A stretch of DNA of 64,000 nt from Tenacibaculum adriaticum (lineage in GTDB: Bacteria > Bacteroidota > Bacteroidia > Flavobacteriales > Flavobacteriaceae), in the NCBI RefSeq assembly GCF_008124875.1, contig NZ_VNIA01000002.1:1-64000 (forward strand), read 5' to 3'. The translations under genes and the position numbers were made by a program. This document shows positions 53,640 through 61,872 of the stretch, piece by piece; positions within the stretch are counted from its first letter, which is position 1; the number at the start of each line of letters is the position of its first letter. The notes beneath the pieces are model-generated. The model was not told where the DNA came from. It did no database searches and saw only the letters and a program-made list of their open reading frames with translations.

Positions 53640-54527
53640 TTAACTAAACATTTTTGCAACTTTTTCTGCTTTTCTATTTTCTGAGTAATCGTAAAAGCCC
53701 TCTCCAGATTTAACACCTAATTTACCAGCCATTACCATATTTACTAACAAAGGGCATGGAGCATATTTAGGGTTTTTAAATCCATCATACATTACATTTA
53801 AGATAGATAAACAAACATCCAAACCAATAAAATCAGCTAGTTGTAAAGGTCCCATTGGGTGTGCCATTCCCAATTTCATCACCGTATCAATTTCAGCAAC
53901 ACCAGCAACACCATTATAAAGAGTTTCAATACTTTCGTTAATCATTGGCATTAAAATTCTGTTTGCAACAAACCCAGGATAATCGTTTACTTCTACAGGA
54001 ATTTTATTAATTTTTTTGGTTAAATCAACCGTAAAATCCATCACTTCATCAGTAGTATTATACCCACGAATAATTTCGACCAATTTCATAATAGGCACTG
54101 GATTCATAAAATGCATTCCAATAACTTTTTCTGGACGAGAAGTAGCAGCTGCAATTTGGGTAATAGAAATTGATGAGGTGTTTGAAGCTAAAATGGTATC
54201 TTCAGGACAAACTTCATCTAACTCTTTGAATATTTTTAATTTTAAATCAGTGTTTTCTGTAGCAGCTTCAACCACCAAGCTAGCATATTGTACTCCTTCT
54301 TTAATAGAAGTGTATGTAGTGATATTTGATAAAGTTTGATTTTTTTCAGCTTCAGAAATTTTTTCTTTAGCAACCATTCTATCTAAGTTTTTAGAAATAG
54401 TTGCTATACCTTTATCTAAGGATGCTTGAGAAATATCAATTAATTGTACATTATATCCAAATTGCGCAAACGTATGTGCAATTCCATTTCCCATTGTTCC
54501 TGCTCCAATTACGGCAATATTTTTCAT
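53640..54527 (-). CDS. 3-hydroxyacyl-CoA dehydrogenase family protein (3-hydroxybutyryl-CoA dehydrogenase-like)
   Basis: A 295-residue protein. The NAD-binding motif is IGAGTMGNGIAHTFAQ and the catalytic His is in VIGMHFMNPVPIMKLVEI with the Glu after it; the C-terminal domain includes DYPGFVANRILMPM. It oxidises 3-hydroxyacyl-CoA to 3-ketoacyl-CoA, probably short chains (Hbd/PaaH-like). It may serve fatty-acid or amino-acid catabolism; no beta-oxidation partners are adjacent. It ends 23 nt from the terminator. Confidence 0.93.
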   Translation of the reverse strand: MKNIAVIGAGTMGNGIAHTFAQFGYNVQLIDISQASLDKGIATISKNLDRMVAKEKISEAEKNQTLSNITTYTSIKEGVQYASLVVEAATENTDLKLKIFKELDEVCPEDTILASNTSSISITQIAAATSRPEKVIGMHFMNPVPIMKLVEIIRGYNTTDEVMDFTVDLTKKINKIPVEVNDYPGFVANRILMPMINESIETLYNGVAGVAEIDTVMKLGMAHPMGPLQLADFIGLDVCLSILNVMYDGFKNPKYAPCPLLVNMVMAGKLGVKSGEGFYDYSENRKAEKVAKMFS

Positions 54528-54547
54528 TTTAAAATTAGGTTCTTAGT

Positions 54548-55507
54548 TTAAAAATTTTTAATAATTAAATGTGCTACACGTAATGCTTCTGTACCTTGAC
54601 GTAAAGAAACAATAGGTGTTGTGTTATTTACAATTGCATCTGCAAACGATTCTAACTCGTCTAAAATAGCGTTGTTAGGCGTAATTTTAGGGTTGTCAAA
54701 ATATATCTGTTTTTTTATACCTTCAGCATTTTGTAAAATCATCGCAAATTCATCATGATGTCTGGGAGCATCTTTCATTCTTACAACTTCTGATTTCTTT
54801 TCTAAAAAGTCTACAGAAATATATGCATCCTTTTGAAAAAATCGACTTTTACGCATGTTTTTCATAGATATTCTACTTGCAGTTAAATTGGCAACACATC
54901 CGTTTTCAAATTCTATACGAGCATTGGCAATATCTGGAGTATCAGAAATAACAGAAACACCACTTGCATATACATTTTTCACCTTAGATTTTACAACAGA
55001 AAGAATAATATCAATATCATGTATCATTAAATCTAAAACCACAGGAACATCAGTTCCTCTAGGATTAAATTCAGCCAAACGATGTGTCTCTATAAACATG
55101 GGTGTACCAATCATATCTTTGACAGCCATAAAAGCAGGGTTAAAACGCTCTACATGACCAACTTGACCACTAACATGATATTGGCTTGCTAAGGTTCTAA
55201 TAGCTTCAGCTTCTTGAACTGTGTTGGTGATTGGTTTCTCAATAAAAATATGTTTACCTTTTTCTATAGCTTGTTTCGCGCAATCAAAATGAGATAGCGT
55301 AGGAGTTACAATATCTACTACATCAACCGCGTCTATTAGCTCATCTAACGAATTAAATAATGTATAACCGAACTCATCGGCAACTTTCTGTGCATTTTCG
55401 GTAAAAGGATCATAAAATCCTACCAACTCATATTTTTTTGATTGTTGTAACAAACGCAAATGAATTTTTCCTAAATGACCCGCGCCTAAAACCCCAGCTT
55501 TTAACAT
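54548..55507 (-). CDS. Gfo/Idh/MocA-family oxidoreductase
   Basis: A 319-residue protein. The Rossmann motif is AGVLGAGHLGKIHLRLLQ, followed by IVTPTLSHFDCAKQAI and the Lys motif IFIEKPITN. The C-terminal domain is the beta-sheet GFO_IDH_MocA type. Substrates in this family are usually sugars or inositols; the exact one is unknown. It is 20 nt upstream of the dehydrogenase gene on the same strand, so the two are probably cotranscribed. Confidence 0.9.
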   Translation of the reverse strand: MLKAGVLGAGHLGKIHLRLLQQSKKYELVGFYDPFTENAQKVADEFGYTLFNSLDELIDAVDVVDIVTPTLSHFDCAKQAIEKGKHIFIEKPITNTVQEAEAIRTLASQYHVSGQVGHVERFNPAFMAVKDMIGTPMFIETHRLAEFNPRGTDVPVVLDLMIHDIDIILSVVKSKVKNVYASGVSVISDTPDIANARIEFENGCVANLTASRISMKNMRKSRFFQKDAYISVDFLEKKSEVVRMKDAPRHHDEFAMILQNAEGIKKQIYFDNPKITPNNAILDELESFADAIVNNTTPIVSLRQGTEALRVAHLIIKNF

Positions 55508-55564
55508 ATTTTGATAAGTTATTAGTTATATGTTGATTAGAATTTTATTGAAAATCAACGCTAA

Positions 55565-55572
55565 CAAAGATA
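55565..55572 (-). promoter_or_regulatory. -7 box TATCTTTG ahead of the Gfo/Idh gene
   Basis: This is an exact TAnnTTTG match on the minus strand, 57 nt from the ATG at 55507; it diverges from the pcm gene. Confidence 0.45.
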
Positions 55573-55613
55573 CACTTTTATCCATATTTATTACTACTTT
55601 TAGCCTCGTAAAA

Positions 55614-56255
55614 ATGAGAGACACTACCAAACATCAAGGACTTCGAAATCAATTAGCAAACGTATTAGAGGCTAAAGGGATTACAGATGAGCAAGTTTTA
55701 AAAGCTATTCGAAAAATTCCACGACACTTGTTTATTGATAGTAGTTTTGAAGCACATGCTTATCAAGACAAAGCATTTCCTATTGCTGCTCAACAAACAA
55801 TTTCTCAGCCTTATACGGTAGCTTTCCAATCGCAAGTATTAGAAATACTACCCAATGAAAAGGTGTTGGAAATTGGTACTGGTTCAGGGTACCAAACGGC
55901 TGTTTTATTAGAACTAGAAGCCGAAGTATACACGATTGAAAGACAACACGAACTGTTTAAAAAAACATCATTATTTCTACCTAAAATAGGGTACAAACCA
56001 AAGCGTTTTATATTTGGGGATGGGTATATTGGATTAAAAGAACAAGCTCCGTTTGATAAAATTATTGTTACTGCTGGGGCACCTTTTGTGCCTAAAGCTT
56101 TGTTAGCACAACTAAAAGTAGGAGGTAGGTTGTTAATTCCTGTAGGTGATGAAACTCAAATGATGACTTTATTTATTAGAAAATCAGTAAAAGAATTTGA
56201 GAAGCACGAACTAGGTGATTTTAAATTTGTGCCGATGTTGGAGAAGAAGAATTAA
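55614..56255 (+). CDS. pcm: Protein-L-isoaspartate O-methyltransferase
   Basis: A 213-residue enzyme. Family blocks are IPRHLFIDSSFEAHAYQD, QTISQPYTVAFQSQVLE and VLEIGTGSGYQTAVLLELEA (SAM motif). I choose ATG 55614 as start, because an upstream ATG (55530) would add 28 residues outside the family. It repairs isoaspartyl residues in aged proteins, using SAM. It is a single-gene unit that ends at a clear terminator. Confidence 0.93.
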   Translation: MRDTTKHQGLRNQLANVLEAKGITDEQVLKAIRKIPRHLFIDSSFEAHAYQDKAFPIAAQQTISQPYTVAFQSQVLEILPNEKVLEIGTGSGYQTAVLLELEAEVYTIERQHELFKKTSLFLPKIGYKPKRFIFGDGYIGLKEQAPFDKIIVTAGAPFVPKALLAQLKVGGRLLIPVGDETQMMTLFIRKSVKEFEKHELGDFKFVPMLEKKN

Positions 56256-56274
56256 CTTCTATATTTATAGAAAT

Positions 56275-56307
56275 CAAAAAAAATCCGCCTAGAAAAGCGG
56301 ATTTATT
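56275..56307. terminator. Terminator between pcm and the 51-aa lipoprotein gene
   Basis: aaaaaatccgc and gcggattta pair around an 8-nt loop. T content is modest on the plus strand and better on the minus strand, so both convergent genes may use it. Confidence 0.7.
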
Positions 56308-56330
56308 GAATTTGAAAAAAGAACACCAAC

Positions 56331-56486
56331 TTATTCAATAATTGCTTCAGCAACTATGATTTCAGATTGATGATTTTGTTGAGTTTGTTTAGCTTTTTGC
56401 GATAAACCACAAGGGCTTGTGCTACCACATGAAGTAAATCCTAATAATCCAACAATACAAATTGCAATAAATACTACTCTTTTCAT
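56331..56486 (-). CDS. Small lipoprotein (51 aa) of unknown function
   Basis: A short open frame encodes 51 residues: MKRVVFIAICIVGLLGFTSC (leader plus lipobox Cys20), then a polar tail with a second cysteine. The leader has two basic residues, a hydrophobic core and FTSC, a good Bacteroidota lipobox. The ATG is followed by a full frame to TAA at 56331. It sits between pcm (convergent) and the substrate-binding-protein gene (stop 18 nt above the ATG). No family is recognised. It might be cotranscribed with the three-gene operon upstream. Confidence 0.65.
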   Translation of the reverse strand: MKRVVFIAICIVGLLGFTSCGSTSPCGLSQKAKQTQQNHQSEIIVAEAIIE

Positions 56487-56503
56487 TTTAAATAATTTAA
56501 GGG

Positions 56504-57364
56504 TCAAATGTACAAATTTCTAATTAAATCACCAGAATTTATCTTCTTATCAATAACGTTAAAGCCAATCATTTTATTTTGAATACGTGTGGCTAAATTT
56601 TTGGTAACTGGTTTTCCATCATTCCATTCTGTAATAGACAACCATTCTTTAACATCTTCTGGTTTCTGTTCGTATCTAGAAGCGAGGATTTTATCTAAAT
56701 CTTCAGTTTTTTTAAAATCTTTTGTACAGTTATTAATAATATCTAAAACTGTTCTCACTTCTTCTAAATTGTTTTCTAAAACTTCATTACGAACAGCCAC
56801 TACAAAACAAGGCCATGGTGTAGGACAATCTCCAACTCTCCTAAAAGTTCCGTCGTCAACTAATGGCTTAGTGGTAAAATGTTCCCACATAAAATAATCT
56901 GCATCACCATTGGTAAGAGAGTTAATTCCTCCTTGGATGTCTCCAACAACCTTAAATTTTAGTTTCTCTATATCCCAACCATTATTATATGCGTTTACAA
57001 TCGCCATTAGATGAGAGCCTGAACCAAAACGACTAATTGCAACAGTAGCATGTTCTAAATCCTTAATGGTTTTAAATTTTGATTTAGCACTAACATGAAT
57101 TCCCCAAACTAACGGACTTTTAACAAAGGTCTGTGTTATTTTTGATGGATTTCCATTAATAATGTCTTTGATAATTCCTTCTGTTAAAACAATAGCAATA
57201 TCAATATCTCCTGAACGTAATGCTTTACACATATCGCCTGTTCCTCCTGGAAAATCTTGCCAGCGAAGATTAATTCCTTTTTTGGTGTATTCTTTATTTT
57301 TTAAGGTTATGTACCACGGATAATTAAAATGCTCCGGTACACCACCAACTTTTAAATTCAGCAT
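56504..57364 (-). CDS. Cytosolic periplasmic-binding-fold protein
   Basis: A 286-residue protein with the type-2 periplasmic-binding fold: GGVPEHFNYPWYITLKNKEY at the N-terminus, GDIDIAIVLTEG, and the second lobe starting FKTIKDLEHATVAIS. It has no signal peptide, and no ABC or TRAP transporter lies nearby, so it is likely a cytosolic binding protein or enzyme. It resembles, from memory, a family with fungal members (Ca3427-like). Its ATG directly abuts the stop of the nucleoside phosphorylase gene. The ligand is unknown; a purine- or pyrimidine-like compound would fit the context. Confidence 0.8.
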   Translation of the reverse strand: MLNLKVGGVPEHFNYPWYITLKNKEYTKKGINLRWQDFPGGTGDMCKALRSGDIDIAIVLTEGIIKDIINGNPSKITQTFVKSPLVWGIHVSAKSKFKTIKDLEHATVAISRFGSGSHLMAIVNAYNNGWDIEKLKFKVVGDIQGGINSLTNGDADYFMWEHFTTKPLVDDGTFRRVGDCPTPWPCFVVAVRNEVLENNLEEVRTVLDIINNCTKDFKKTEDLDKILASRYEQKPEDVKEWLSITEWNDGKPVTKNLATRIQNKMIGFNVIDKKINSGDLIRNLYI

Positions 57365-58234
57365 TTATTCAACTAATTTTTTCAAAGTGTATTGTATTAG
57401 ATCATCAACAACTTTTGAGGGGTTTTTACTAAACGTTCCGTTTGCTCTATTGGCAATAATAGCATTCATAGAGCAAGCGTTATGGTCCAATAGTTTTGAT
57501 AGCCCGTAAATTGCAGATGTTTCCATTTCTAGGTTTGTTACACGAATTCCGTTGTGATTAAAACTATCAATTTTGTGGTTTAAATCGGCATCTTGTAAAG
57601 GTAAACGCAAAACACGACCTTGTGGGCCGTAAAACCCACCTGCCGTGGCAGTCATTCCTTTAAAAACTTTATTAGAAGATAGTTTTTCTTCTAAGCTTTT
57701 TCCGTTAGAAATCACGATTGGATATGATTTTTTCTCAGACCAATTGGTGTGGTTAACAAAAGCTTCTTCAATATTTGGATGTGAAATTGCTTCTACTTGA
57801 TAGAAATGTAACATTCCGTTTAAATCAATAGCGTGAGTACTTAGTAAAAAACTATCAATAGGAATATCAGTTTGTAAGGATCCAGAGGTACCGATACGTG
57901 TAATATTTAACGATGTATGTTTTTCTTTTACTTGACGGGTTTCTAAATCTATATTTACCAAAGCGTCTAATTCGTTTAGTACAATGTCAATATTATCAGG
58001 ACCAATTCCTGTAGAAATAACTGTAATTCGTTTTCCTTTTAAAGTACCTGTAGTTGTTTTAAACTCACGTTTTTGTGTGGTAAATTCAATAGAATCAAAA
58101 TATTGAGAAACTTTTTCCACTCGGTATTGATCACCAACAAAAATAATTTCTGTTGATATATGTTCAGGTCTTAAGTTAAGATGATAGACGCTTCCATCTT
58201 CATTTAAAATAAGTTCAGAATGTTGAATGTTCAT
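57365..58234 (-). CDS. Nucleoside phosphorylase (uridine-phosphorylase-like)
   Basis: A 289-residue protein of the PNP/UDP family. ISTGIGPDNIDIVLNEL carries the phosphate-site glycines, RIGTSGSLQTDIPIDSFLLS the ribose/phosphate block, and VTNLEMETSAIYGLSKLL the ribose-binding Met-Glu. It splits a nucleoside with phosphate to a base and ribose-1-phosphate; the uridine-type loop favours pyrimidines. It is flanked by directly abutting genes and forms part of a three-gene operon. Confidence 0.9.
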   Translation of the reverse strand: MNIQHSELILNEDGSVYHLNLRPEHISTEIIFVGDQYRVEKVSQYFDSIEFTTQKREFKTTTGTLKGKRITVISTGIGPDNIDIVLNELDALVNIDLETRQVKEKHTSLNITRIGTSGSLQTDIPIDSFLLSTHAIDLNGMLHFYQVEAISHPNIEEAFVNHTNWSEKKSYPIVISNGKSLEEKLSSNKVFKGMTATAGGFYGPQGRVLRLPLQDADLNHKIDSFNHNGIRVTNLEMETSAIYGLSKLLDHNACSMNAIIANRANGTFSKNPSKVVDDLIQYTLKKLVE

Positions 58235-59179
58235 TTATGATGATATTTTCAACAGCTTATCATCAGAATTGATGTATAAATAGCTGTATTTTTTTGTACC
58301 GCCAAGATACGAAAAATCAGAGCGAATTTGCCCGTAGTAATTTATTTGATTATGAAGAACTTGCCTGCCAACTTTACTTAATTTAACAGGATTAAAAGAT
58401 GTAAATAGTTTTTTAAGCTCATCTAATTTATTGTAGTATTGAGTATCGCCAAAACCATATACTCCTTGATTGGTTAATAAGGAACTAACTAATTCTTCTT
58501 TATTTTTAAATTGATTTTCTTTTGAGATAGAAAGAATCTTGTTTTCAATAACATTTAATCCATTTTCAACAGAAGGGAAGCGTAATAAATGAGCTTTAAT
58601 TGCTTTTTCTAAATATGTAAAATGAGACATCGGGTTGAACTTATGCACAGTTTCTAGTCTTAGAGGACTATCAGAACAATACAACTGCCAAATATAATCG
58701 GCATACTCAATATCATCTTGAGTTAATTCAACTCTATTTTTATATATTTTTGACAATTGGTCTGGTGTTAGTTCAGACAGTCCTTTTAGTTTACTATTTT
58801 TAGTTGTTTTTCCACTTTGAATTAGTGAAATTTTTCTACCAGCTCTGTAATGTTTTAACCAACTTATTACAGCTAACATATTTATTTGACAGAATAAATC
58901 ATAATCAAACCATAAAATGATTTCATCTTGTTGTTTTTGCTGACATAAATTTCGATATTCTTTTAAAGTAAGATTAATAAACTTTTGTTTACTTACTTTA
59001 TAGGATGTTTTTAAAAATTCAAAACGTGTTTTCCAAAAAGTTTCACTACCAACATCTGTTATTGTTTTTCCTTCGCATAACATCTCACGCCAAGTTATAA
59101 TTTCACCTTCAACTTGTAGTTTTTGGAGAATTTGTGTGGTACTATCTCCGTTTGTAATGTGTAAAAATGAGGTACTCAT
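58235..59179 (-). CDS. DUF1835-domain protein
   Basis: A 314-residue protein whose opening LHITNGDSTTQILQKL and EIITWREMLCEG identify DUF1835; FDYDLFCQINMLAVISWL is a further conserved block. The function is unknown. It is the first gene of a run in which all three genes abut with no gap (DUF1835, nucleoside phosphorylase, binding-fold protein). No promoter box is evident upstream, although a 176-nt gap is present. Confidence 0.85.
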   Translation of the reverse strand: MSTSFLHITNGDSTTQILQKLQVEGEIITWREMLCEGKTITDVGSETFWKTRFEFLKTSYKVSKQKFINLTLKEYRNLCQQKQQDEIILWFDYDLFCQINMLAVISWLKHYRAGRKISLIQSGKTTKNSKLKGLSELTPDQLSKIYKNRVELTQDDIEYADYIWQLYCSDSPLRLETVHKFNPMSHFTYLEKAIKAHLLRFPSVENGLNVIENKILSISKENQFKNKEELVSSLLTNQGVYGFGDTQYYNKLDELKKLFTSFNPVKLSKVGRQVLHNQINYYGQIRSDFSYLGGTKKYSYLYINSDDKLLKISS

Positions 59180-59311
59180 AATTTATTTTAATTGGGGATT
59201 AAAAACAGCCCAATATTACTAAAAAAAAACGTTCGATTTTTAATCTTATTGTTAAACAATTGAATTTTAGTAAAATATTCAGTTATAGTGTTAAAAAAAA
59301 GTAATTATTAA

Positions 59312-59352
59312 AAATAAAAGTTGTAGAAAATGCGATTTCTACAACTTTTATT
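59312..59352 (-). terminator. Terminator after the SUI1-like gene
   Basis: aaataaaagttgtagaaa and tttctacaacttttattt pair over 18 bp around a 5-nt loop, with Ts on both sides. It lies just below the stop of the SUI1-like gene. Confidence 0.85.
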
Positions 59353-59354
59353 TT

Positions 59355-59678
59355 TTATCCTCCAACACGTTTAACATTGAAGCCTTTTTCTTTAAGTATA
59401 TTCATAATTGTATCGCGATAATCTCCTTGAATTATGATTTTTTCATCTTTAAAACTACCACCTACAGAAAGTTTTGTTTTAATCTCTTTGGCTAATTTTT
59501 TAAAGTCTTCAGTTGCTCCTGTATAGCCTTCTATAATAGTTATAGGTTTTCCTTTTCGCTTTTCGTATTTACAAATTATAGGTTCGTCTTGCAGCCAAAT
59601 ATCTGGTTTTTCTTCAGCAATTGACTCTTGAAAAGTATGCTCTGGAAATAAGTTTTTTAATTGATCTTGTAAATCCAT
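59355..59678 (-). CDS. SUI1/YciH-like translation factor
   Basis: A 107-residue protein of the SUI1 (eIF1/YciH) family. KRKGKPITIIEGYTG and LSVGGSFKDEKIIIQGDYRD mark the domain. Bacterial members are thought to bind the small ribosomal subunit; the role is not settled. It is 5 nt below the stop of the 2OG-Fe(II) oxygenase gene and is probably cotranscribed with it. Confidence 0.9.
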   Translation of the reverse strand: MDLQDQLKNLFPEHTFQESIAEEKPDIWLQDEPIICKYEKRKGKPITIIEGYTGATEDFKKLAKEIKTKLSVGGSFKDEKIIIQGDYRDTIMNILKEKGFNVKRVGG

Positions 59679-59683
59679 TAAAT

Positions 59684-60631
59684 TTATTTTTTCAATCCTA
59701 GTTCACGTAAACGCTCATCTAAAAACTCACCAGCAGTAATATCTTCAAATTGTTTTGGGTGATCTTTATCAATACAGTTTTCTAAAACATCTAATTTCAT
59801 ATCTGAAACCGGGTGCATAAAGAAAGGAATTGAATAACGGGATGTTCCCCATAATTCTTTAGGAGGATTCGTAACTCTATGTATAGTAGATTTTAATTTA
59901 TTGTTACTGTGACGAGATAACATGTCACCTACGTTAATCATTAATTCGTCTGGCTCTGCAACAGCGTCTATCCATTCACCTTTATGGTTTTGTACTTGTA
60001 ACCCTTTACCTTGAGCTCCCATTAATAATGTGATCAAATTAATGTCTCCGTGTGCGGCAGCTCTTTCGGCTCCTTTTGGTTCTGTTTGGATAGGAGGGTA
60101 GTGGATTGGGCGTAAAATACTATTCCCATTTTTGATATAATTATCAAAATATGTTTCTTCTAAACCTAAATGTAAAGCTAACGAGCGTAATACATATTTC
60201 GCTGTTTTCTCTAACATTTGATAAGTCTGTTTTCCTACTTTGTTAAATTCAGGAAGTTCCTTAACTTCAACATTCTCAGGATATTCTTTTGCATACTTAG
60301 AATCTGCATCTACATACTGTCCGAAATGCCAAAACTCTTTTAAATCTCCTTCTTTCTTCCCTTTAGCACTTTCTTTACCAAAAGAAACATATCCTCTTTG
60401 ACCTCCAATTCCTGGAATTTCATATTTCTCCTTTATAGCAACTGGTAAGTCAAAAAAGTTTTTGATTTCTTTATATAAATTATCTACTAGTTTGTCGTCT
60501 AAAAAGTGACCTTTTAAGGCAACGAAACCAATATTTTCGTAAGCGTTACCGATTTCATCGATGAATTTTTGTTTACGAATTGGATCATCAGATAAAAAAT
60601 CTCTTAAATCTACGCTTGGTATTTTATTCAT
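59684..60631 (-). CDS. 2-oxoglutarate/Fe(II) oxygenase (isopenicillin-N-synthase-like)
   Basis: A 315-residue protein. The iron ligands are His and Asp in AAAHGDINLITLL and the His in LKSTIHRVTNP; the 2OG-binding arginine follows in SRYSIPFF. The N-terminal DIOX_N domain includes IGFVALKGHFL. It should hydroxylate or oxidise a small molecule using Fe(II), O2 and probably 2-oxoglutarate. The substrate is unknown. Confidence 0.9.
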   Translation of the reverse strand: MNKIPSVDLRDFLSDDPIRKQKFIDEIGNAYENIGFVALKGHFLDDKLVDNLYKEIKNFFDLPVAIKEKYEIPGIGGQRGYVSFGKESAKGKKEGDLKEFWHFGQYVDADSKYAKEYPENVEVKELPEFNKVGKQTYQMLEKTAKYVLRSLALHLGLEETYFDNYIKNGNSILRPIHYPPIQTEPKGAERAAAHGDINLITLLMGAQGKGLQVQNHKGEWIDAVAEPDELMINVGDMLSRHSNNKLKSTIHRVTNPPKELWGTSRYSIPFFMHPVSDMKLDVLENCIDKDHPKQFEDITAGEFLDERLRELGLKK

Positions 60632-60691
60632 TGTTAATAAGTTTAATTTTTCGGACTATAAAGGTAGTAAAATCAATGAAACCTTTAATGA

Positions 60692-61402
60692 TTATTTATT
60701 AACAAAAGGAATTAAGTATGAAATAGTGTAATTAAAACCAAATCCTGTATCACTACTGTATACACGATTGAACCCGGGGGCGTATAAGGTTTTAAAACCA
60801 CTTTGATCATCGATACTAACAGCAACTTTGTAAGAACCACTAAAACCAATAAATAAATTTTTAAAAGTTTCGACCTTAATACCTAACTGAAATTCTAGCC
60901 AATGAGCCGTTAAACCAGTTTCTGTAGTAGGAGTTGTGATTGGAGTAGCAGGAAAATATGAAGGAAAATCCGGGTTGCTTACATTTGGTGTATAGCTATT
61001 TAATGTATGATCAAAAATAGCAAACCCATACCGACCTCCAACATAAATTTCATTATTCATATCTAACCAATTATTGTATGCATTATAATTAGCACCTAAA
61101 CGAATATAATTTCCTTTCGATGTTGATTTAGTGTAGTCTTCAAAGGTAATTTCTTCTTCGTGACCAATTTCTGCAGCAGCATACCAGCTTTTTGAAACTC
61201 GGTAATCTCCCACAATTTCTAATCCGCTGTAACTCTTATCTACGATAATTAATCCAAGTTTACTGATATCCATACCCAGACGCAATCCATAGCCTGTTTT
61301 ATAAATAATGGTATCTTTTTTTACTTCAGGGGTAGTTTCGTTTTGTGAAAAGCTGTCAACGAAAATTAAACAAAAATAAAAACTAATGATATATTTTAAC
61401 AT
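60692..61402 (-). CDS. DUF6048 family outer-membrane-like protein
   Basis: A 236-residue protein with a signal peptide (YIISFYFCLIFVDSFS-QN) and many alternating strands, including YGLRLGMDISKLGLIIVDKS and an aromatic C-terminus (FNYTISYLIPFVNK), as in an outer-membrane barrel. It is the family I know as DUF6048. Its ATG overlaps the end of the DUF6452 gene by 20 nt. The pair downstream of rlmD appears conserved in Flavobacteriia, as I recall. The function is unknown. Confidence 0.82.
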   Translation of the reverse strand: MLKYIISFYFCLIFVDSFSQNETTPEVKKDTIIYKTGYGLRLGMDISKLGLIIVDKSYSGLEIVGDYRVSKSWYAAAEIGHEEEITFEDYTKSTSKGNYIRLGANYNAYNNWLDMNNEIYVGGRYGFAIFDHTLNSYTPNVSNPDFPSYFPATPITTPTTETGLTAHWLEFQLGIKVETFKNLFIGFSGSYKVAVSIDDQSGFKTLYAPGFNRVYSSDTGFGFNYTISYLIPFVNK

Positions 61403-61868
61403 GTGTACTATCTTGATTGTTAATGGTTTTTAGTTCAGATATAGATAAACTATCAATCCATCCTGTTTTTTCAAAAGAAAGATCATTAAAAATAAAGCGA
61501 TAACCACAAGAACGTGAAACATATTTCTCTTCTGTTGTATATTTTATAGTTAAAGTAGCTTCTTCATTTGTATCCTTTGTTCCATCTTCCTCATTTTTTT
61601 TAAAAGCATAAATCGTTTCTTCCGTTTGTGAATTTAAAGGAAGAGCAATGTTACTGGTCGTTAGGTTAACAAATAAACTGTCTTCACCTTTACTTGCTGC
61701 CACGGCAGAAAATCTTTCAACGGCTTTAGTTTTATTTATAGAATCTTTATTGTAAAATTCTATTACTAAACTAGGAGTAACAGGATTTTGAACACAAAAA
61801 TCATCTTTTTCACAAGATGTTGACACAATAAAAATTACTAAAAAAACAATAAATAAACTTTTTTTCAT
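61383..61868 (-). CDS. DUF6452 family lipoprotein
   Basis: A 161-residue protein. The true start is ATG 61868 (MKKSLFIVFLV), 4 nt below the rlmD stop; a frame from 61901 would overlap rlmD. The leader ends IVSTSC and the residues after the lipidated cysteine read EKDDF. A lysine followed by two acidic residues here is like the lipoprotein export signal of Capnocytophaga, so the protein probably reaches the outer face of the outer membrane. The mature part is beta-rich. It is followed by the DUF6048 gene with a 20-nt overlap. Confidence 0.8.
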   Translation of the reverse strand: MKKSLFIVFLVIFIVSTSCEKDDFCVQNPVTPSLVIEFYNKDSINKTKAVERFSAVAASKGEDSLFVNLTTSNIALPLNSQTEETIYAFKKNEEDGTKDTNEEATLTIKYTTEEKYVSRSCGYRFIFNDLSFEKTGWIDSLSISELKTINNQDSTHVKIYH

Positions 61869-61872
61869 AAAA

